This document shows positions 1 through 12,576 of a stretch of 64,000 nucleotides of DNA, in pieces. The first letter of the stretch is position 1; the number at the start of each line of letters is the position of its first letter. The translations under genes were made by a program, and so were the position numbers. Under the pieces are notes generated by a model that had not been told where the DNA came from, ran no database searches, and saw nothing but the letters and a program-made list of their open reading frames with translations. This DNA comes from Rhodobacter sp. SGA-6-6 (GTDB lineage Bacteria > Pseudomonadota > Alphaproteobacteria > Rhodobacterales > Rhodobacteraceae), in contig NZ_JAAKGP010000004.1 of NCBI RefSeq assembly GCF_011043545.1, positions 248,001 to 312,000 on the forward strand, in the 5' to 3' direction.

Positions 1-125
1 CCGAAGCAGGTCTGCGCCCGCAGCAGGTCGGCCAGCCAGGGCCCGAAGCTTTCCTCGTCCGGGGTTCCGGTCACGCTGGGCCGGGCCACCAGGGCCAGCG
101 CCAGATCGCGGCAAAGGGTTTCCAT
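1..125 (-). CDS. M20-family peptidase (RocB-like), 5' part only
   Basis: Only the first 41 codons are in the window; the gene runs off the left edge. The start is the ATG at 125. The N-terminus reads LVARPSVTGTPDEESFG followed by a helix, the pattern that opens M20 zinc peptidases of the RocB (arginine utilisation) type, where a helix precedes a PSVTGT-E motif. It follows the cytochrome b561 gene by 28 bp on the same strand and is probably cotranscribed with it. Zinc ligands and catalytic residues lie outside the window, so the family call rests on this short motif. Confidence 0.55.
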   Translation of the reverse strand, partial: METLCRDLALALVARPSVTGTPDEESFGPWLADLLRAQTCF

Positions 126-153
126 CGCAAGCGCCTCCCACCTGCCGCCCGGG

Positions 154-756
154 TTACTCGCTCGCGGCGCCCCGGTCCAGAGCCGCGGCCCGCCGCCGCC
201 CGGCCATCCGCGCCAGCGTGCCGTCGCGCCACATCCCCTCGTGCACCCCGACCATGACGACATGGCCGAGGATCATCACGGCCAGCAGCCAGGCCAGCTC
301 GCCATGCAGCGCTTCGGCCAGCGATTGCGTCCAGGCCATGGGCGCCTCGCGGCCCGGGAAGACCGGGATGCCGAAGGGGGCAAAGGGCCGCTCGCCGCCC
401 CAGGCCCGCAGCAGCGCCAGCGTCGGCACCGCCGCCATGACGAGGTAGAGCAGCAGATGCCCGGCCCGCGCGGCAAGGCCGAGGGGGCCGCGGCCATGCG
501 AAGGCCGGTTCCTGCGGTTGGCCAGCGCCCAGAGAAGCCGCAGCACGATCAGCCCGAACAGCACCGTCCCCACCGGCTGGTGGCTGCCGACGAAGAAGCC
601 GACGACGGGCTGGCGGCCGAGCGCCAGCTTCAGCCCCATGCCCAGGAACTGCCACAGGATCAGCGCCGCGATCGACCAGTGCAGCGCCCTGGTGACAAGG
701 CCATAGGCCAGCGGCGTGTCGCACAGCGGCAGGCGCGGGGTGGGGGTGCGAGTCAT
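154..756 (-). CDS. Cytochrome b561 family membrane protein
   Basis: A 200-residue integral membrane protein. It has four hydrophobic segments, each carrying a candidate haem-ligand histidine ([28 protein letters not shown]), the usual layout of bacterial di-haem cytochrome b561. The family moves electrons between quinol and small periplasmic acceptors. I chose the ATG at 756 ([11 protein letters not shown]); the frame stays open 22 codons further upstream, but that stretch is not membrane-like and lacks a better ribosome site. It is divergent from the siderophore synthesis genes, with 164 bp between them. A role in reductive iron release is possible but is only inferred from position. Confidence 0.85.
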   Translation of the reverse strand: MTRTPTPRLPLCDTPLAYGLVTRALHWSIAALILWQFLGMGLKLALGRQPVVGFFVGSHQPVGTVLFGLIVLRLLWALANRRNRPSHGRGPLGLAARAGHLLLYLVMAAVPTLALLRAWGGERPFAPFGIPVFPGREAPMAWTQSLAEALHGELAWLLAVMILGHVVMVGVHEGMWRDGTLARMAGRRRAAALDRGAASE

Positions 757-839
757 CGTCCGGTCCGTTTTCTGCAATCGGTTCCGGGCGGGATAGCCGG
801 GGTGCAGCGGCGTTCCAACCACCCGCAGGTGCGGCGCGC

Positions 840-875
840 GAAAAGTTGACTAAATTACCATACTATACTAGGGGC
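840..875 (+). promoter_or_regulatory. AT-rich putative promoter/operator of the siderophore synthesis genes
   Basis: The 164 bp between the divergent cytochrome b561 and entE genes are GC-rich except for an AT-rich island. It starts with TTGACT (846-851) and contains TACTATACTA (861-870). The -35/-10 spacing is too short for a textbook sigma-70 promoter if both are used together. It may instead be an iron-regulator site next to a promoter, because TTGAC half-sites recur near the other iron genes here (7480 and 20684). Strength and exact borders cannot be read from the sequence. Confidence 0.35.
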
Positions 876-920
876 AGGGCCGGCGCTTTCGCCCGCCGGG
901 CCGACCAGAGAATTTCCGTC

Positions 921-2507
921 ATGCAGAACAACGACATGCCTCGCCAGCTCTGGCCCGAAGAGCTGGCCGCGCGTTACCGCGAAAAGGGCTACTGGCAGGG
1001 CGAGACCTTCGGCCGGATGCTGCGCGACCGCGCTGCCGCCCATGGCAGCCGGCTGGCGGTGGTCGATGGCGACACCCGCTGGACCTATGCCGAGCTGCTG
1101 GACCGGGCGGAGGCGGCGGCGGGCGGCCTCCTGTCGCTCGGCCTGCAACCGGGCGACCGGGTGATCCTGCAACTCCCCAACATCGCCGCCTTCTTCCCCG
1201 CCGTCTTCGGCCTGTTCCTGGCCGGCCTGCTGCCGGTCTTCGCCCTGCCCGCGCACCGGCAGTCCGAGCTGATCCACCTTGCCCGCAAGGCGCGCGCGAA
1301 GGCGCTGGTGCAGGCCGACCGGCACGAGGGCTTCGACTACCGCCCGCTGGCGTTGGCGGTGCAGGCCGAAGCACCCGAGCTGCGGCATCTGGTGGTGGTG
1401 GGCGAGCCCGGACCGGGGATGCTGGCTTTCGGCGACCTCCGCCCCGGCCCCGCCCTGCCGCCCGATCCCGATCCGCAGTCGGTGGCCTTCCTGCAGATCT
1501 CCGGCGGCTCCACCGGCCTGCCGAAGCTGATCCCGCGCACCCATGACGACTACATCTACAGCTGCCGCGCCAGCGCCGAAATCTGCGGGCTGGGGCCGGA
1601 GTCGGTGTTCCTGGCGGCGCTGCCGGTGGCGCACAACTTCACCATGAGTTCCCCGGGCGTCTTCGGCACCCTCCATGCCGGCGGGCGGGTGGTGCTGTGC
1701 CCCAATCCCTCGCCCGAGACCGCCTTCGCCCTGATCGCACGGGAAGGCGTCACCATCACCGGGGTGGTGCCGCCGCTGGCGCTCTTGTGGATGCAGGCCG
1801 CGCCGAAGACCCGGCACGACCTGTCCAGCCTGAAGGTCCTTCAGGTCGGCGGCGCCAAGTTCATCCCGGAGGCCGCGGCGCGGGTGCGCCCGACCCTGGG
1901 CTGCACCCTGCAGCAGGTCTTCGGCATGGCCGAGGGACTGGTGAACTACACCCGCCTGGACGAACCGGAGGGGATCATCGTCTCCACCCAGGGCCGGCCG
2001 ATCAGCCCGGACGACGAAATCCTGATCCTCGACGACGCCGGCAATCCGGTGGCGGAGGGCGAGCCCGGCCACCTGCTGACCCGCGGTCCCTACACCATCC
2101 GCGCCTATCACGACGACCCCGCCGCCAATGCCCGCAGCTTCACCGAGGACGGCTTCTACCGCACCGGCGACATCGTGCGGCTTCTGCCCGGCGGCCACCT
2201 CTCGGTGCAGGGCCGGGCGGGCGACCACATCAACCGGGCGGGCGAGAAGATCTCGGCCGAGGAGATCGAGGACCACCTGCTGGCGCATCCCGCGGTTTTC
2301 GACGCCGCCGTGGTCTCGATCCCCGACCCGTTCCTGGGCGAACGCAGCTGCGCCTTCGTCCGCAGCCGCGGGCTGGCCGAGTTCAAGGTGCCCGACGAGG
2401 TGGTCTTCGTGACCGGATTCGCCACCACCGCCGTCGGCAAGGTCAGCCGCAACCAGCTGCGCGCCGACCTGCGCGCGCGCTATCTGAACGAAGGAAAACC
2501 CGCATGA
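921..2507 (+). CDS. entE: 2,3-dihydroxybenzoate-AMP ligase (EntE/DhbE-like)
   Basis: A 528-residue ANL-superfamily adenylating enzyme. The family activates an aryl acid with ATP and loads it on an aryl carrier protein for siderophore assembly. The ATP motif is SGGSTGLPK, and motifs such as YRTGD and a C-terminal GKVSRNQLR with the late catalytic lysine are present. The aryl pocket reads [10 protein letters not shown] and AEGLVN. Ser and Val at these positions are those of 2,3-dihydroxybenzoate-specific DhbE/EntE, whereas salicylate enzymes carry Cys and Leu. The ATG at 921 is preferred; an in-frame TTG at 846 lies in the putative promoter. The stop overlaps the carrier-protein start (ATGATGA), so translation is probably coupled. 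Confidence 0.92.
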   Translation: MQNNDMPRQLWPEELAARYREKGYWQGETFGRMLRDRAAAHGSRLAVVDGDTRWTYAELLDRAEAAAGGLLSLGLQPGDRVILQLPNIAAFFPAVFGLFLAGLLPVFALPAHRQSELIHLARKARAKALVQADRHEGFDYRPLALAVQAEAPELRHLVVVGEPGPGMLAFGDLRPGPALPPDPDPQSVAFLQISGGSTGLPKLIPRTHDDYIYSCRASAEICGLGPESVFLAALPVAHNFTMSSPGVFGTLHAGGRVVLCPNPSPETAFALIAREGVTITGVVPPLALLWMQAAPKTRHDLSSLKVLQVGGAKFIPEAAARVRPTLGCTLQQVFGMAEGLVNYTRLDEPEGIIVSTQGRPISPDDEILILDDAGNPVAEGEPGHLLTRGPYTIRAYHDDPAANARSFTEDGFYRTGDIVRLLPGGHLSVQGRAGDHINRAGEKISAEEIEDHLLAHPAVFDAAVVSIPDPFLGERSCAFVRSRGLAEFKVPDEVVFVTGFATTAVGKVSRNQLRADLRARYLNEGKPA

Positions 2508-2736
2508 TGACGCTCGACCGGATGCGCGCCGACGTGGCCCGGCTGATCGACCTGGAGCCGGAAGAGGTGGCCGACGACGCCAATCTTGCCGACCTGGGGC
2601 TGGATTCGATGCGGCTGATGCAGTTGGCGATGGGCTGGGAACAGGCCGGGCTGGCGGTGGATTTCGGGGTCCTGGCCGAATATTCCACCCTGGGCGACTG
2701 GTGGCGCGAGATCGTCGCGCCGCAGGTCCGGGCCTG

Positions 2737-2737
<1 letters not shown>
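2504..2737 (+). CDS. Stand-alone aryl/phosphopantetheine carrier protein
   Basis: A 77-residue acyl-carrier-like protein, too short to hold the isochorismatase half found in EntB or DhbB. The phosphopantetheine attachment site is [11 protein letters not shown], with Ser near residue 37. It should receive dihydroxybenzoate from the upstream ligase and present it to the condensation domain of the downstream synthetase. Two adjacent ATGs (2504 and 2507) are possible starts. Its stop (TGA, 2735-2737) shares one base with the next ATG. No phosphopantetheinyl transferase is encoded in the window, so activation must come from elsewhere. Confidence 0.88.
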
Positions 2738-6597
<3,860 letters not shown>

Positions 6598-6600
6598 GCC

Positions 6601-7437
6601 TCAGGCCGCGGCGAAGGGCAGCGCCAGCGGGAAAGACCCGGCCAGCGTCTCGATATGGACCAGCCCGGGCAGGACATGGACCTGCGGCCGCAGCCCCGGA
6701 TGGCGGGCCAGATCGGCGACGAAGTCCATCGTCGCCGGCGCCGGCCCGTCCGGCGGCGGCCCCCCGGTCCCCGAGCGTTTCTCGCGGTCGCCAAGCGCCA
6801 CCAGCAGCGGCGGCGGGTCCTGCACCGGGGCCGCGGCGGCGGCGACGCGGCGGATCAGCGGCTCGTCCCACCAGATCGACGGGCTGATCGCGGCATGGCG
6901 GGCAAAGGCCCCGGGCCGCGCCAGCGCGGTGTAAAGCGTGAAGAGCCCGCCGAAGGAATGGCCCCAGAGCGTCCGCCGCGCCGGATCGACCGCGATCCCT
7001 TCTTCCGCCGCTTCCCGCAGCGGCCCGGTCAGCCGGTCGAGGAACTGCGCCGCCCCGCCCGCCATCCGGCCGGGATGCACCGGATCGGGCCGGATGCCGT
7101 CGCCGGGCCCATCGGGCGGGGTGAAGTCCAGCGTCCGCCGCTCGCGCGCGAACTGGCGGTCGGTGTCGTAGCCGACGCCCGCCAGCACCAGCCCCGGCAC
7201 CATCGCCAGATGCCCGGGCGTCAGGAAGTCGAAGGCGGCGTTGCCGTCGAGCAGATAGAGAATCGGCCATCCCCCGGCCGGCGGCTTTCCCCGCGGCACG
7301 GCCAGGAACAGCCGGTGGCCGGGGCCGACGGGCACAACTTTCTGTGACAGCTCATGGCTGGCCGGCGCATGGTCGAAGATCGCCAGCGTCGCCGCCCTGC
7401 GCGCATGGTCGGACCCCGCCCGTCCGGTTCCGGTCAT
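6601..7437 (-). CDS. Siderophore esterase-like alpha/beta hydrolase (IroE/Fes type)
   Basis: 278 residues. The nucleophile elbow is GHSFGG and the oxyanion region reads ILYLLDGNAAFD, as in the COG2819 esterases that hydrolyse trilactone catecholate siderophores to release iron; a late HIETLAGSFP supplies the candidate catalytic His. There is no clear signal peptide after the chosen ATG (7437), so it is probably cytoplasmic. The frame is open further upstream, but GGGAG lies just before this ATG. It is convergent with entF (3 bp between the stops) and divergent from the YncE-like gene, sharing the palindrome at 7480-7496. Context makes cleavage of the locally made siderophore the natural role. 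Confidence 0.82.
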   Translation of the reverse strand: MTGTGRAGSDHARRAATLAIFDHAPASHELSQKVVPVGPGHRLFLAVPRGKPPAGGWPILYLLDGNAAFDFLTPGHLAMVPGLVLAGVGYDTDRQFARERRTLDFTPPDGPGDGIRPDPVHPGRMAGGAAQFLDRLTGPLREAAEEGIAVDPARRTLWGHSFGGLFTLYTALARPGAFARHAAISPSIWWDEPLIRRVAAAAAPVQDPPPLLVALGDREKRSGTGGPPPDGPAPATMDFVADLARHPGLRPQVHVLPGLVHIETLAGSFPLALPFAAA

Positions 7438-7479
7438 TCCGTCCCGCTCCCCGCCGCCGAAATTCGGCAGGCTGATTGG

Positions 7480-7496
7480 TTGACAAATCCTGTCAA
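7480..7496. promoter_or_regulatory. Perfect inverted repeat TTGACA-N5-TGTCAA, candidate iron operator
   Basis: TTGACA (7480-7485) and TGTCAA (7491-7496) are separated by five bases, in an AT-rich patch between two divergent genes. The site contains TGA-N9-TCA, the shape described for the iron-responsive operator bound by RirA in alphaproteobacteria. It sits 43 bp upstream of the esterase start and 82 bp upstream of the YncE-like start, so one repressor could control both. A similar arrangement with one arm imperfect lies before the TonB receptor (20673-20689). Confidence 0.5.
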
Positions 7497-7577
7497 CATT
7501 ATAGGACCTCGGCTGGTTGAAGCCAGACCGGATTGCCCGGCCAAGCCCCGAGACAAACCGCATTCTGGGAGATCACC

Positions 7578-8996
7578 ATGATCCATCACGCAGCTTCCCG
7601 TCTTTCCCCGATCCTCGGCGCGACCGCAATCGCATGGGCGCTGGCTGCCCTTCCGGCGGCGGCGGACACGCTGTTCACCGCGACCTCGGACGGTTTCGTC
7701 GGCTCCGTCGACGCCAGCGCCGCCGCGCAGGGCACCCCGGCCGTGGCCGGCAGCAAGGCCGTCGTCTCGGGCGAGGGTCTGGTGCCCGGGCAGGAAATCA
7801 CCCTGATGCGCGGCACCACGGTGCTGAATCCCGAGGGACCGCTGGTGGTGGACGCCGAGGGCAAGTTCAGCTTCGAGGTCGAGATCGACGCCGAGGCGCT
7901 GACCGGCCTGCAACCCATCGTGGTGATCGGCGAGAAGCCGGCGGCGGCGACGGTGGCCGAGCTGAAGATCTCGCCGGTGGTGCCGCTGTCGGGGGCCGAG
8001 ACCTATGCGATCACCAGCGAGAAGGTGACGCGCGGCCTCTACCAGGTGATCTACAGCCCGGCCAATGACGCCGTCTTCGTCACCTCTGCCGTGGGCCGCC
8101 CGCCGGTCAAGGAATCGACGGTGACCAGGATCGACCCGGCGACGCTGGCGGTGGTGGCGCAGGTCAACCCGCCCGCCGCCCCGGCGCGCGACGACGGCTC
8201 GGACGGCGGCGTCTTCGCCGCCTATGGCGTGGCGGTGGACGATACGAACGGCAACGTCTGGGTGACCAACACCCGGCAGAACACCATCGCGGTCTATGCC
8301 CAGGCCGACCTTGCGCTGGTCAAGCAGTTCGAGCCGGGCGCGGTGCAGCATTCCCGCGACGTGGTGGTGGACGAGGCCAACGGCCGCGCCTATGCCAGCG
8401 CCACCGGCACCGGCAACATCGAGGTCTTCGACACCAAGACGCTGGAGCAGCTTGAGCCGATCGTGATCAAGTCGGGCAAGCGCGGCGGCGAGTTCTCGGC
8501 GATGTCGCTGGACCTCGACCCCAAGGGCGGCAAGCTGGTGACCGTCAGCATCGCCACCGACGAGGCGGCGCTGGTCGACCTTGCCACCGGCGAGGTCAAG
8601 GTGGTGCCGCTGCCGGGCGCCAGGGCGGCCTCGGGCGTGGCCTACGACCCGGTGGAGGGGCTGATCTTCGTCACCTCGCAGGCGACCGACAACCTGCTGA
8701 TCGTCAAGGCCGAGGACGGCACCGTGCTGCATGACGTGGAAACCGGCGCCGGCGCGCTGAACGTGGCCTTCGAGCCGGTCAGCCGCACCGCCTTCGTCGC
8801 CAACCGCGGCTCGGGCACCATCACCGTGGTGGACACCTCGGGCAAGATCGTCGCCAACCTCGACTCCGGCAGCCTGCCCAACCAGCTGCGCGCCGACGGC
8901 AAGGGCAATGTCTGGGCGGTGAACAAGTCGCGGGGCGAGGACGATCCCGATGGCGACCGCATCTGGAAGATCGCGCCCGCCGCCGCCGGCAACTGA
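7578..8996 (+). CDS. Periplasmic YncE-like beta-propeller protein (copy 1)
   Basis: 472 residues with a Sec signal peptide ending near ALPAAADT. An Ig-like N-terminal part (about 30-150) is followed by a YVTN/NHL-type propeller with repeated blades such as VWVTNTRQNTIAVY and FVANRGSGTITVVDTSG. E. coli YncE is an iron-regulated periplasmic propeller of unclear function. GGGAG at 7567-7571 supports the ATG at 7578. A paralogue (17202-18575) with the same domain order lies beside the TonB receptor. It sits between synthesis and uptake genes, so a role in siderophore handling in the periplasm is inferred, not shown. Confidence 0.8.
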   Translation: MIHHAASRLSPILGATAIAWALAALPAAADTLFTATSDGFVGSVDASAAAQGTPAVAGSKAVVSGEGLVPGQEITLMRGTTVLNPEGPLVVDAEGKFSFEVEIDAEALTGLQPIVVIGEKPAAATVAELKISPVVPLSGAETYAITSEKVTRGLYQVIYSPANDAVFVTSAVGRPPVKESTVTRIDPATLAVVAQVNPPAAPARDDGSDGGVFAAYGVAVDDTNGNVWVTNTRQNTIAVYAQADLALVKQFEPGAVQHSRDVVVDEANGRAYASATGTGNIEVFDTKTLEQLEPIVIKSGKRGGEFSAMSLDLDPKGGKLVTVSIATDEAALVDLATGEVKVVPLPGARAASGVAYDPVEGLIFVTSQATDNLLIVKAEDGTVLHDVETGAGALNVAFEPVSRTAFVANRGSGTITVVDTSGKIVANLDSGSLPNQLRADGKGNVWAVNKSRGEDDPDGDRIWKIAPAAAGN

Positions 8997-9005
8997 TCCG
9001 CTGCC

Positions 9006-9030
9006 GCAGGGGGCGGTTGCCGCCCCCTGC
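9006..9030 (+). terminator. GC hairpin between the YncE-like gene and the uptake operon
   Basis: A perfect 11-bp stem (GCAGGGGGCGG, 9006-9016; CCGCCCCCTGC, 9020-9030) with a 3-base loop, 10 bp after the stop codon and 20 bp before the next ATG. The following run is CCCCTTT rather than a pure T-tract, so it may attenuate or stabilise mRNA rather than terminate fully. Confidence 0.5.
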
Positions 9031-9050
9031 CCCCTTTGCAGGCCCCTGCC

Positions 9051-10151
9051 ATGTCCTTTCCCCTCCGTTCCCTTCTCCTCGCGCTGGCGCTGGCCCTGCC
9101 GGCGCTGCCCGCGCAGGCCGAGATCCGGGTGACCGACATCACCGGCCGCGAGGTGGTGCTGGAGGCCCCGGCGCAGCGCATCATCCTGGGCGAGGCGCGG
9201 CACATGGCGGTGCTCGGCCTCCTGACCGACGATCCGGTGGCGCTGGTGGCGGGCTGGCGGCAGGACAAGGCGCTGGACCCGCCGACGCTGGAAGCCTGGC
9301 GCGCCCGCTTCCCCGCCATCGACGCCATCGCCCCGGTGGGCGCCGGCAACCGCGACATCTCGGCCGAGACCGTGATCGCCTTGCAACCCGACCTGGTGGT
9401 GCTGTCGCTGATGGACCGCGGCGACGCCGGGATGGAGCGCGCGCGGGAACAGATCGAGGCGGCGGGGATTCCGGTGGCCTATGTCGATTTCTTCTCCCAT
9501 CCGCTGGAGAACTCGATCCCCAGCCTGCGCCTCCTCGGCGCGCTGACCGGGACCGGGGACAGGGCCGAGGACTTCGCCGCCTTCTACGACGCCCGGCTGC
9601 AGCGCATCCGCGACCGGCTGGCCGATCCGGCGATCCCGCGGCCGCGGGTGTTCTTCCACGTCCATGCCGCCCCCACCGGCTGCTGCTCCACCGTGGGCGG
9701 CGGCGTCTTCGCCGATTTCATCGAGACGGCGGGCGGCACCAACATCGGCGCCGAGGCGGTGGATGCGGTGCTGGGCAACGTCAGCCTGGAATTCCTGATC
9801 GCCGCCGACCCCGATTTCTACATCGCCACCGGCGGCCGCCACATGGCCGCGCGCGGCGGGCTGGTCCTCGGCACCGGCATCGGCCCCGAGGAGGCGCAGG
9901 CCAGCTTCGACGCGCTGGTCGCCGCCCCCGGCTTCGCCTCGCTGCGGGCGGTGGAAAGCGGCCAGGCCGGCGGGGTCTGGCATCTCTTCAACGACACCCC
10001 GGCCCATATCGCGCTGATCGAGCATCTGGCGAAGACCTTCCACCCCGACCTCTTCGCCGACCTCGACCCGCAGGCGACGCTGGACGAGATCGACCGCCGC
10101 TTCCTGCCGGTCCCGGTGCCCGGAACCTGGTGGATCGGGGCAGAGCGCTGA
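9051..10151 (+). CDS. Ferri-siderophore ABC transporter substrate-binding protein (FecB/FepB type)
   Basis: 366 residues with a signal peptide ending at about ALPAQAEIRV, followed by the two-lobed cluster A-III fold typical of siderophore, haem and vitamin B12 binding proteins (VTDITGREVVLEAPAQRII at the N-terminus, a long linking helix, C-lobe). The family delivers the iron complex to the FecCD-type permease encoded 4 bp downstream. The ATG at 9051 begins directly with the signal peptide. No lipobox is seen. It probably takes up the siderophore made by the upstream genes. Confidence 0.88.
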   Translation: MSFPLRSLLLALALALPALPAQAEIRVTDITGREVVLEAPAQRIILGEARHMAVLGLLTDDPVALVAGWRQDKALDPPTLEAWRARFPAIDAIAPVGAGNRDISAETVIALQPDLVVLSLMDRGDAGMERAREQIEAAGIPVAYVDFFSHPLENSIPSLRLLGALTGTGDRAEDFAAFYDARLQRIRDRLADPAIPRPRVFFHVHAAPTGCCSTVGGGVFADFIETAGGTNIGAEAVDAVLGNVSLEFLIAADPDFYIATGGRHMAARGGLVLGTGIGPEEAQASFDALVAAPGFASLRAVESGQAGGVWHLFNDTPAHIALIEHLAKTFHPDLFADLDPQATLDEIDRRFLPVPVPGTWWIGAER

Positions 10152-10155
10152 GCCG

Positions 10156-11199
10156 ATGACCTCCGCCGAAGCCACCCTGACGCGCTATCGCAGCCGCAAC
10201 CGCCGCCGCGCCCTTCTGGTCGCGGCGCTGGCCGTGGCGGCGCTGCTGGCGGCGCTGGTCGATCTGGTCACCGGCCCCTCGGGCCTGCCGCTGGCCGAGA
10301 CGCTGCGGGCGCTGGCGGGCGGCGAGGTCGCGCGCGGGACCGCGGTCATCGTCTGGGAGGTGCGGCTGCCGGTGGCGCTGATGGCGCTGCTGGTCGGCGC
10401 GGCGCTGGCGCTGGCCGGGGCCGAGATGCAGACCGTGCTGGAAAACCCGCTAGCCGAGCCCTTCACCCTGGGCGTCTCCGCCGCCGCCGCGCTGGGGGCG
10501 GCGACCGCGATCATCCTGGGGCTGAAGCTGCCCTTCCTGCCGCCGGAATGGAGCGTCTCGGTCAATGCCTTCGCCTTCGCACTGGGGGCGCTTGGCCTGT
10601 TGCAGCTGATGTCGGGCCTCCGCGGCGGCGGGTCCGAGGTGGTGATCCTGTTCGGCATCGCGCTGAACTTCACCGCGGGGGCCTTCGTCTCGCTGCTGCA
10701 ATTCATCGCCTCGGCCGATGCGTTGCAGCAACTGGTGTTCTGGACCATGGGCAGCCTTGCCGCCGTCCGCTGGGGCGGGCTTCTGATGATGGCGCTGGTG
10801 CTGGCGGCGGTGGCGCCCTTCGCCTTCCGTGCCTCCTGGCGGCTGACCGCGCTGCGGCTGGGCGAGGAACAGGCGCGCAGCTTCGGCGTCGATGTCGAGC
10901 GGCTGCGCCGCTGGGCGCTGGTGCGGGTCAGCCTGCTGGCGGCGGCGGCGGTGTCGATGGTTGGCGTGATCGGCTTCGTCGGGCTGGCCGGGCCGCACAT
11001 GGCGCGGATGGTCGTCGGCGAGGAGCACCGCTTCTTCCTGCCCGCCAGCCTGCTGATGGGGGCGGTGCTGATGTCGCTGGCCTCGGTCGCCTCCAAGCTC
11101 CTGGTGCCGGGGGTGCTGCTGCCGGTGGGCCTTGTCACCTCGCTGATCGGGCTGCCGGTGTTCTTCTGGCTGATCCTGCGCGGAAGGCGGCGGGGATGA
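10156..11199 (+). CDS. FecCD-family ABC transporter permease
   Basis: 347 residues, multi-spanning. It has the usual family signatures, including ENPLAEPFTLGVSAAAALG after the second segment and GFVGLAGPHMARM before the last segments. It should form the membrane channel for the iron complex with the binding protein upstream and ATPase downstream. The stop overlaps the ATPase start (ATGA), so the three are translated together. Confidence 0.9.
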   Translation: MTSAEATLTRYRSRNRRRALLVAALAVAALLAALVDLVTGPSGLPLAETLRALAGGEVARGTAVIVWEVRLPVALMALLVGAALALAGAEMQTVLENPLAEPFTLGVSAAAALGAATAIILGLKLPFLPPEWSVSVNAFAFALGALGLLQLMSGLRGGGSEVVILFGIALNFTAGAFVSLLQFIASADALQQLVFWTMGSLAAVRWGGLLMMALVLAAVAPFAFRASWRLTALRLGEEQARSFGVDVERLRRWALVRVSLLAAAAVSMVGVIGFVGLAGPHMARMVVGEEHRFFLPASLLMGAVLMSLASVASKLLVPGVLLPVGLVTSLIGLPVFFWLILRGRRRG

Positions 11200-11975
11200 G
11201 CGGGCTTTCCGTCGCCTCCGTCACGGTCGCCTACGGCGCGCGGCAGGTGCTGTCCGGGCTGAGCCTGCCCGACCTTTCCCCCGGCGAGGTGACGGTGATC
11301 GCCGGGCCGAACGCCGCCGGCAAGTCCACCCTGCTGCGCGCCATCGCCCAGCTGGCGCCCTATTGCGGCCTGATCCGGCTGGGGGGCACCGATCTGGCCG
11401 CCATCGGCGCGGCGCAACGGTCGCGGCTGGTCGGCTTCATGCCGCAAAGCCTGCCGGGCGGGGCCGGGCTGATCGTGCTGGAAACCGTGATCGCCGCCCT
11501 GCGCGCCGGCGGCGGGGCCTCCCCCTCCGGGGTGGAGACCACCGCCATGGCCGTGCTGGAGCGGCTGGGGATCGGCGCGCTGGCGCTGGAGCCGCTGGAC
11601 CAGCTATCGGGCGGGCAGCGGCAGATGGTGGGGCTGGCGCAGGCCATCGTCCGCGACCCGCGGCTGCTGCTCCTGGACGAGCCGACCAGCGCGCTGGACC
11701 TTGCCCGGCAGGTCCGGCTGCTGGCCGAGTTGCGGCGGATCGCGGCCGAGGGGCGGGTGGTGCTGGCGGTGCTGCACGACCTGACGCTGGCCGCCCGCTG
11801 GGCCGACCGCATCGCCGTGCTGCACGGCCGGCGGCTGCACAGCTTCGGCGCACCTTCCGAGGTGCTGACCCCCGCGATGCTGGCCGAGGTCTATGGCGTC
11901 GACGCCCGGGTCGAGCGCGGCTCGCGCGGGGACCTGATGATCCAGATCGACGGGGAGACCGCCGATGCGCGCTGA
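11196..11975 (+). CDS. ABC transporter ATP-binding protein (FecE type)
   Basis: 259 residues. Walker A is GPNAAGKST, the signature is LSGGQRQ, and Walker B is LLLLDEPTSALD with the switch His in VLHDLTLAARWADR. It energises the siderophore permease. The last 11 bp overlap the start of the TRAP small-permease gene, which has its own GGGGAG ribosome site inside this coding sequence, so the ABC and TRAP systems lie in a single transcription unit. Confidence 0.92.
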   Translation: MSGLSVASVTVAYGARQVLSGLSLPDLSPGEVTVIAGPNAAGKSTLLRAIAQLAPYCGLIRLGGTDLAAIGAAQRSRLVGFMPQSLPGGAGLIVLETVIAALRAGGGASPSGVETTAMAVLERLGIGALALEPLDQLSGGQRQMVGLAQAIVRDPRLLLLDEPTSALDLARQVRLLAELRRIAAEGRVVLAVLHDLTLAARWADRIAVLHGRRLHSFGAPSEVLTPAMLAEVYGVDARVERGSRGDLMIQIDGETADAR

Positions 11976-12576
11976 GGGTGCCCCGGAGACCGCAGCCATG
12001 CAGGACGGCATGGTGCTGCGGCTTCCCGCCGGGCAGGGCCGCCTCGCCCGGCTGAGCCGCGGGCTGGCGCGGGTGGAAATCGCCGTCGGCGCCGCGTTGG
12101 TCGCGGCGATCTTCGCGTTGATGCTGGCCAATGCCGCTTCGCGCGGCTTCGGCCGGCCGCTGGTCTGGACCGACGAGCTGGCGGTGCATCTGATGGTCTG
12201 GCTGGCCTTCATCGGCGGCTCGGCCGCAGTCGCCGTCAAGGGCCACATGGTCATGGGCCTGCTGCCCGAGACCCTGTCGCCCCGCGCCGCCGCCCGGCTG
12301 GCGCTCGGGACCGACCTCCTGGTGCTGCTGTTCCTGATCGCCATGGCGGCGGTGGTCTGGCGCTGGCTGGACCTGCCCGGCCTGATCCGCGCCGGATCGG
12401 GCGTGGCGCTGGCGCAGGAGAGCTTCAACTTCATCTACACTGACCCGACTCTGACGCTGGGCCTGCGCAAGATCTGGTTCTGGCTGGTGATGCCGGTGAC
12501 CCTGCTGACCGCCATGATCCATGCGCTGGCCGCCATCGCCGAGGACCTGACCCGCCTGCGGGGGGATGCGCCATGA
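11965..12576 (+). CDS. TRAP transporter small permease (DctQ family)
   Basis: 203 residues with four membrane segments. It has a typical DctQ core (WTDELAVHLMVWLAFIGGS, then KGHMVMGLL). It partners the large DctM subunit, whose start overlaps its stop (ATGA). The ATG at 11965 is supported by GGGGAG at 11952-11957. It is unusual for its position directly behind, and overlapping, a ferri-siderophore ABC ATPase. The substrate cannot be read from sequence. Confidence 0.88.
   Translation: MRAEGAPETAAMQDGMVLRLPAGQGRLARLSRGLARVEIAVGAALVAAIFALMLANAASRGFGRPLVWTDELAVHLMVWLAFIGGSAAVAVKGHMVMGLLPETLSPRAAARLALGTDLLVLLFLIAMAAVVWRWLDLPGLIRAGSGVALAQESFNFIYTDPTLTLGLRKIWFWLVMPVTLLTAMIHALAAIAEDLTRLRGDAP

Noticed and set aside
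846-920. TTG at 846 as an upstream start for entE
   Set aside because: It falls within the AT-rich putative promoter and adds residues not seen in EntE/DhbE proteins; the ATG at 921 leads directly into conserved sequence.
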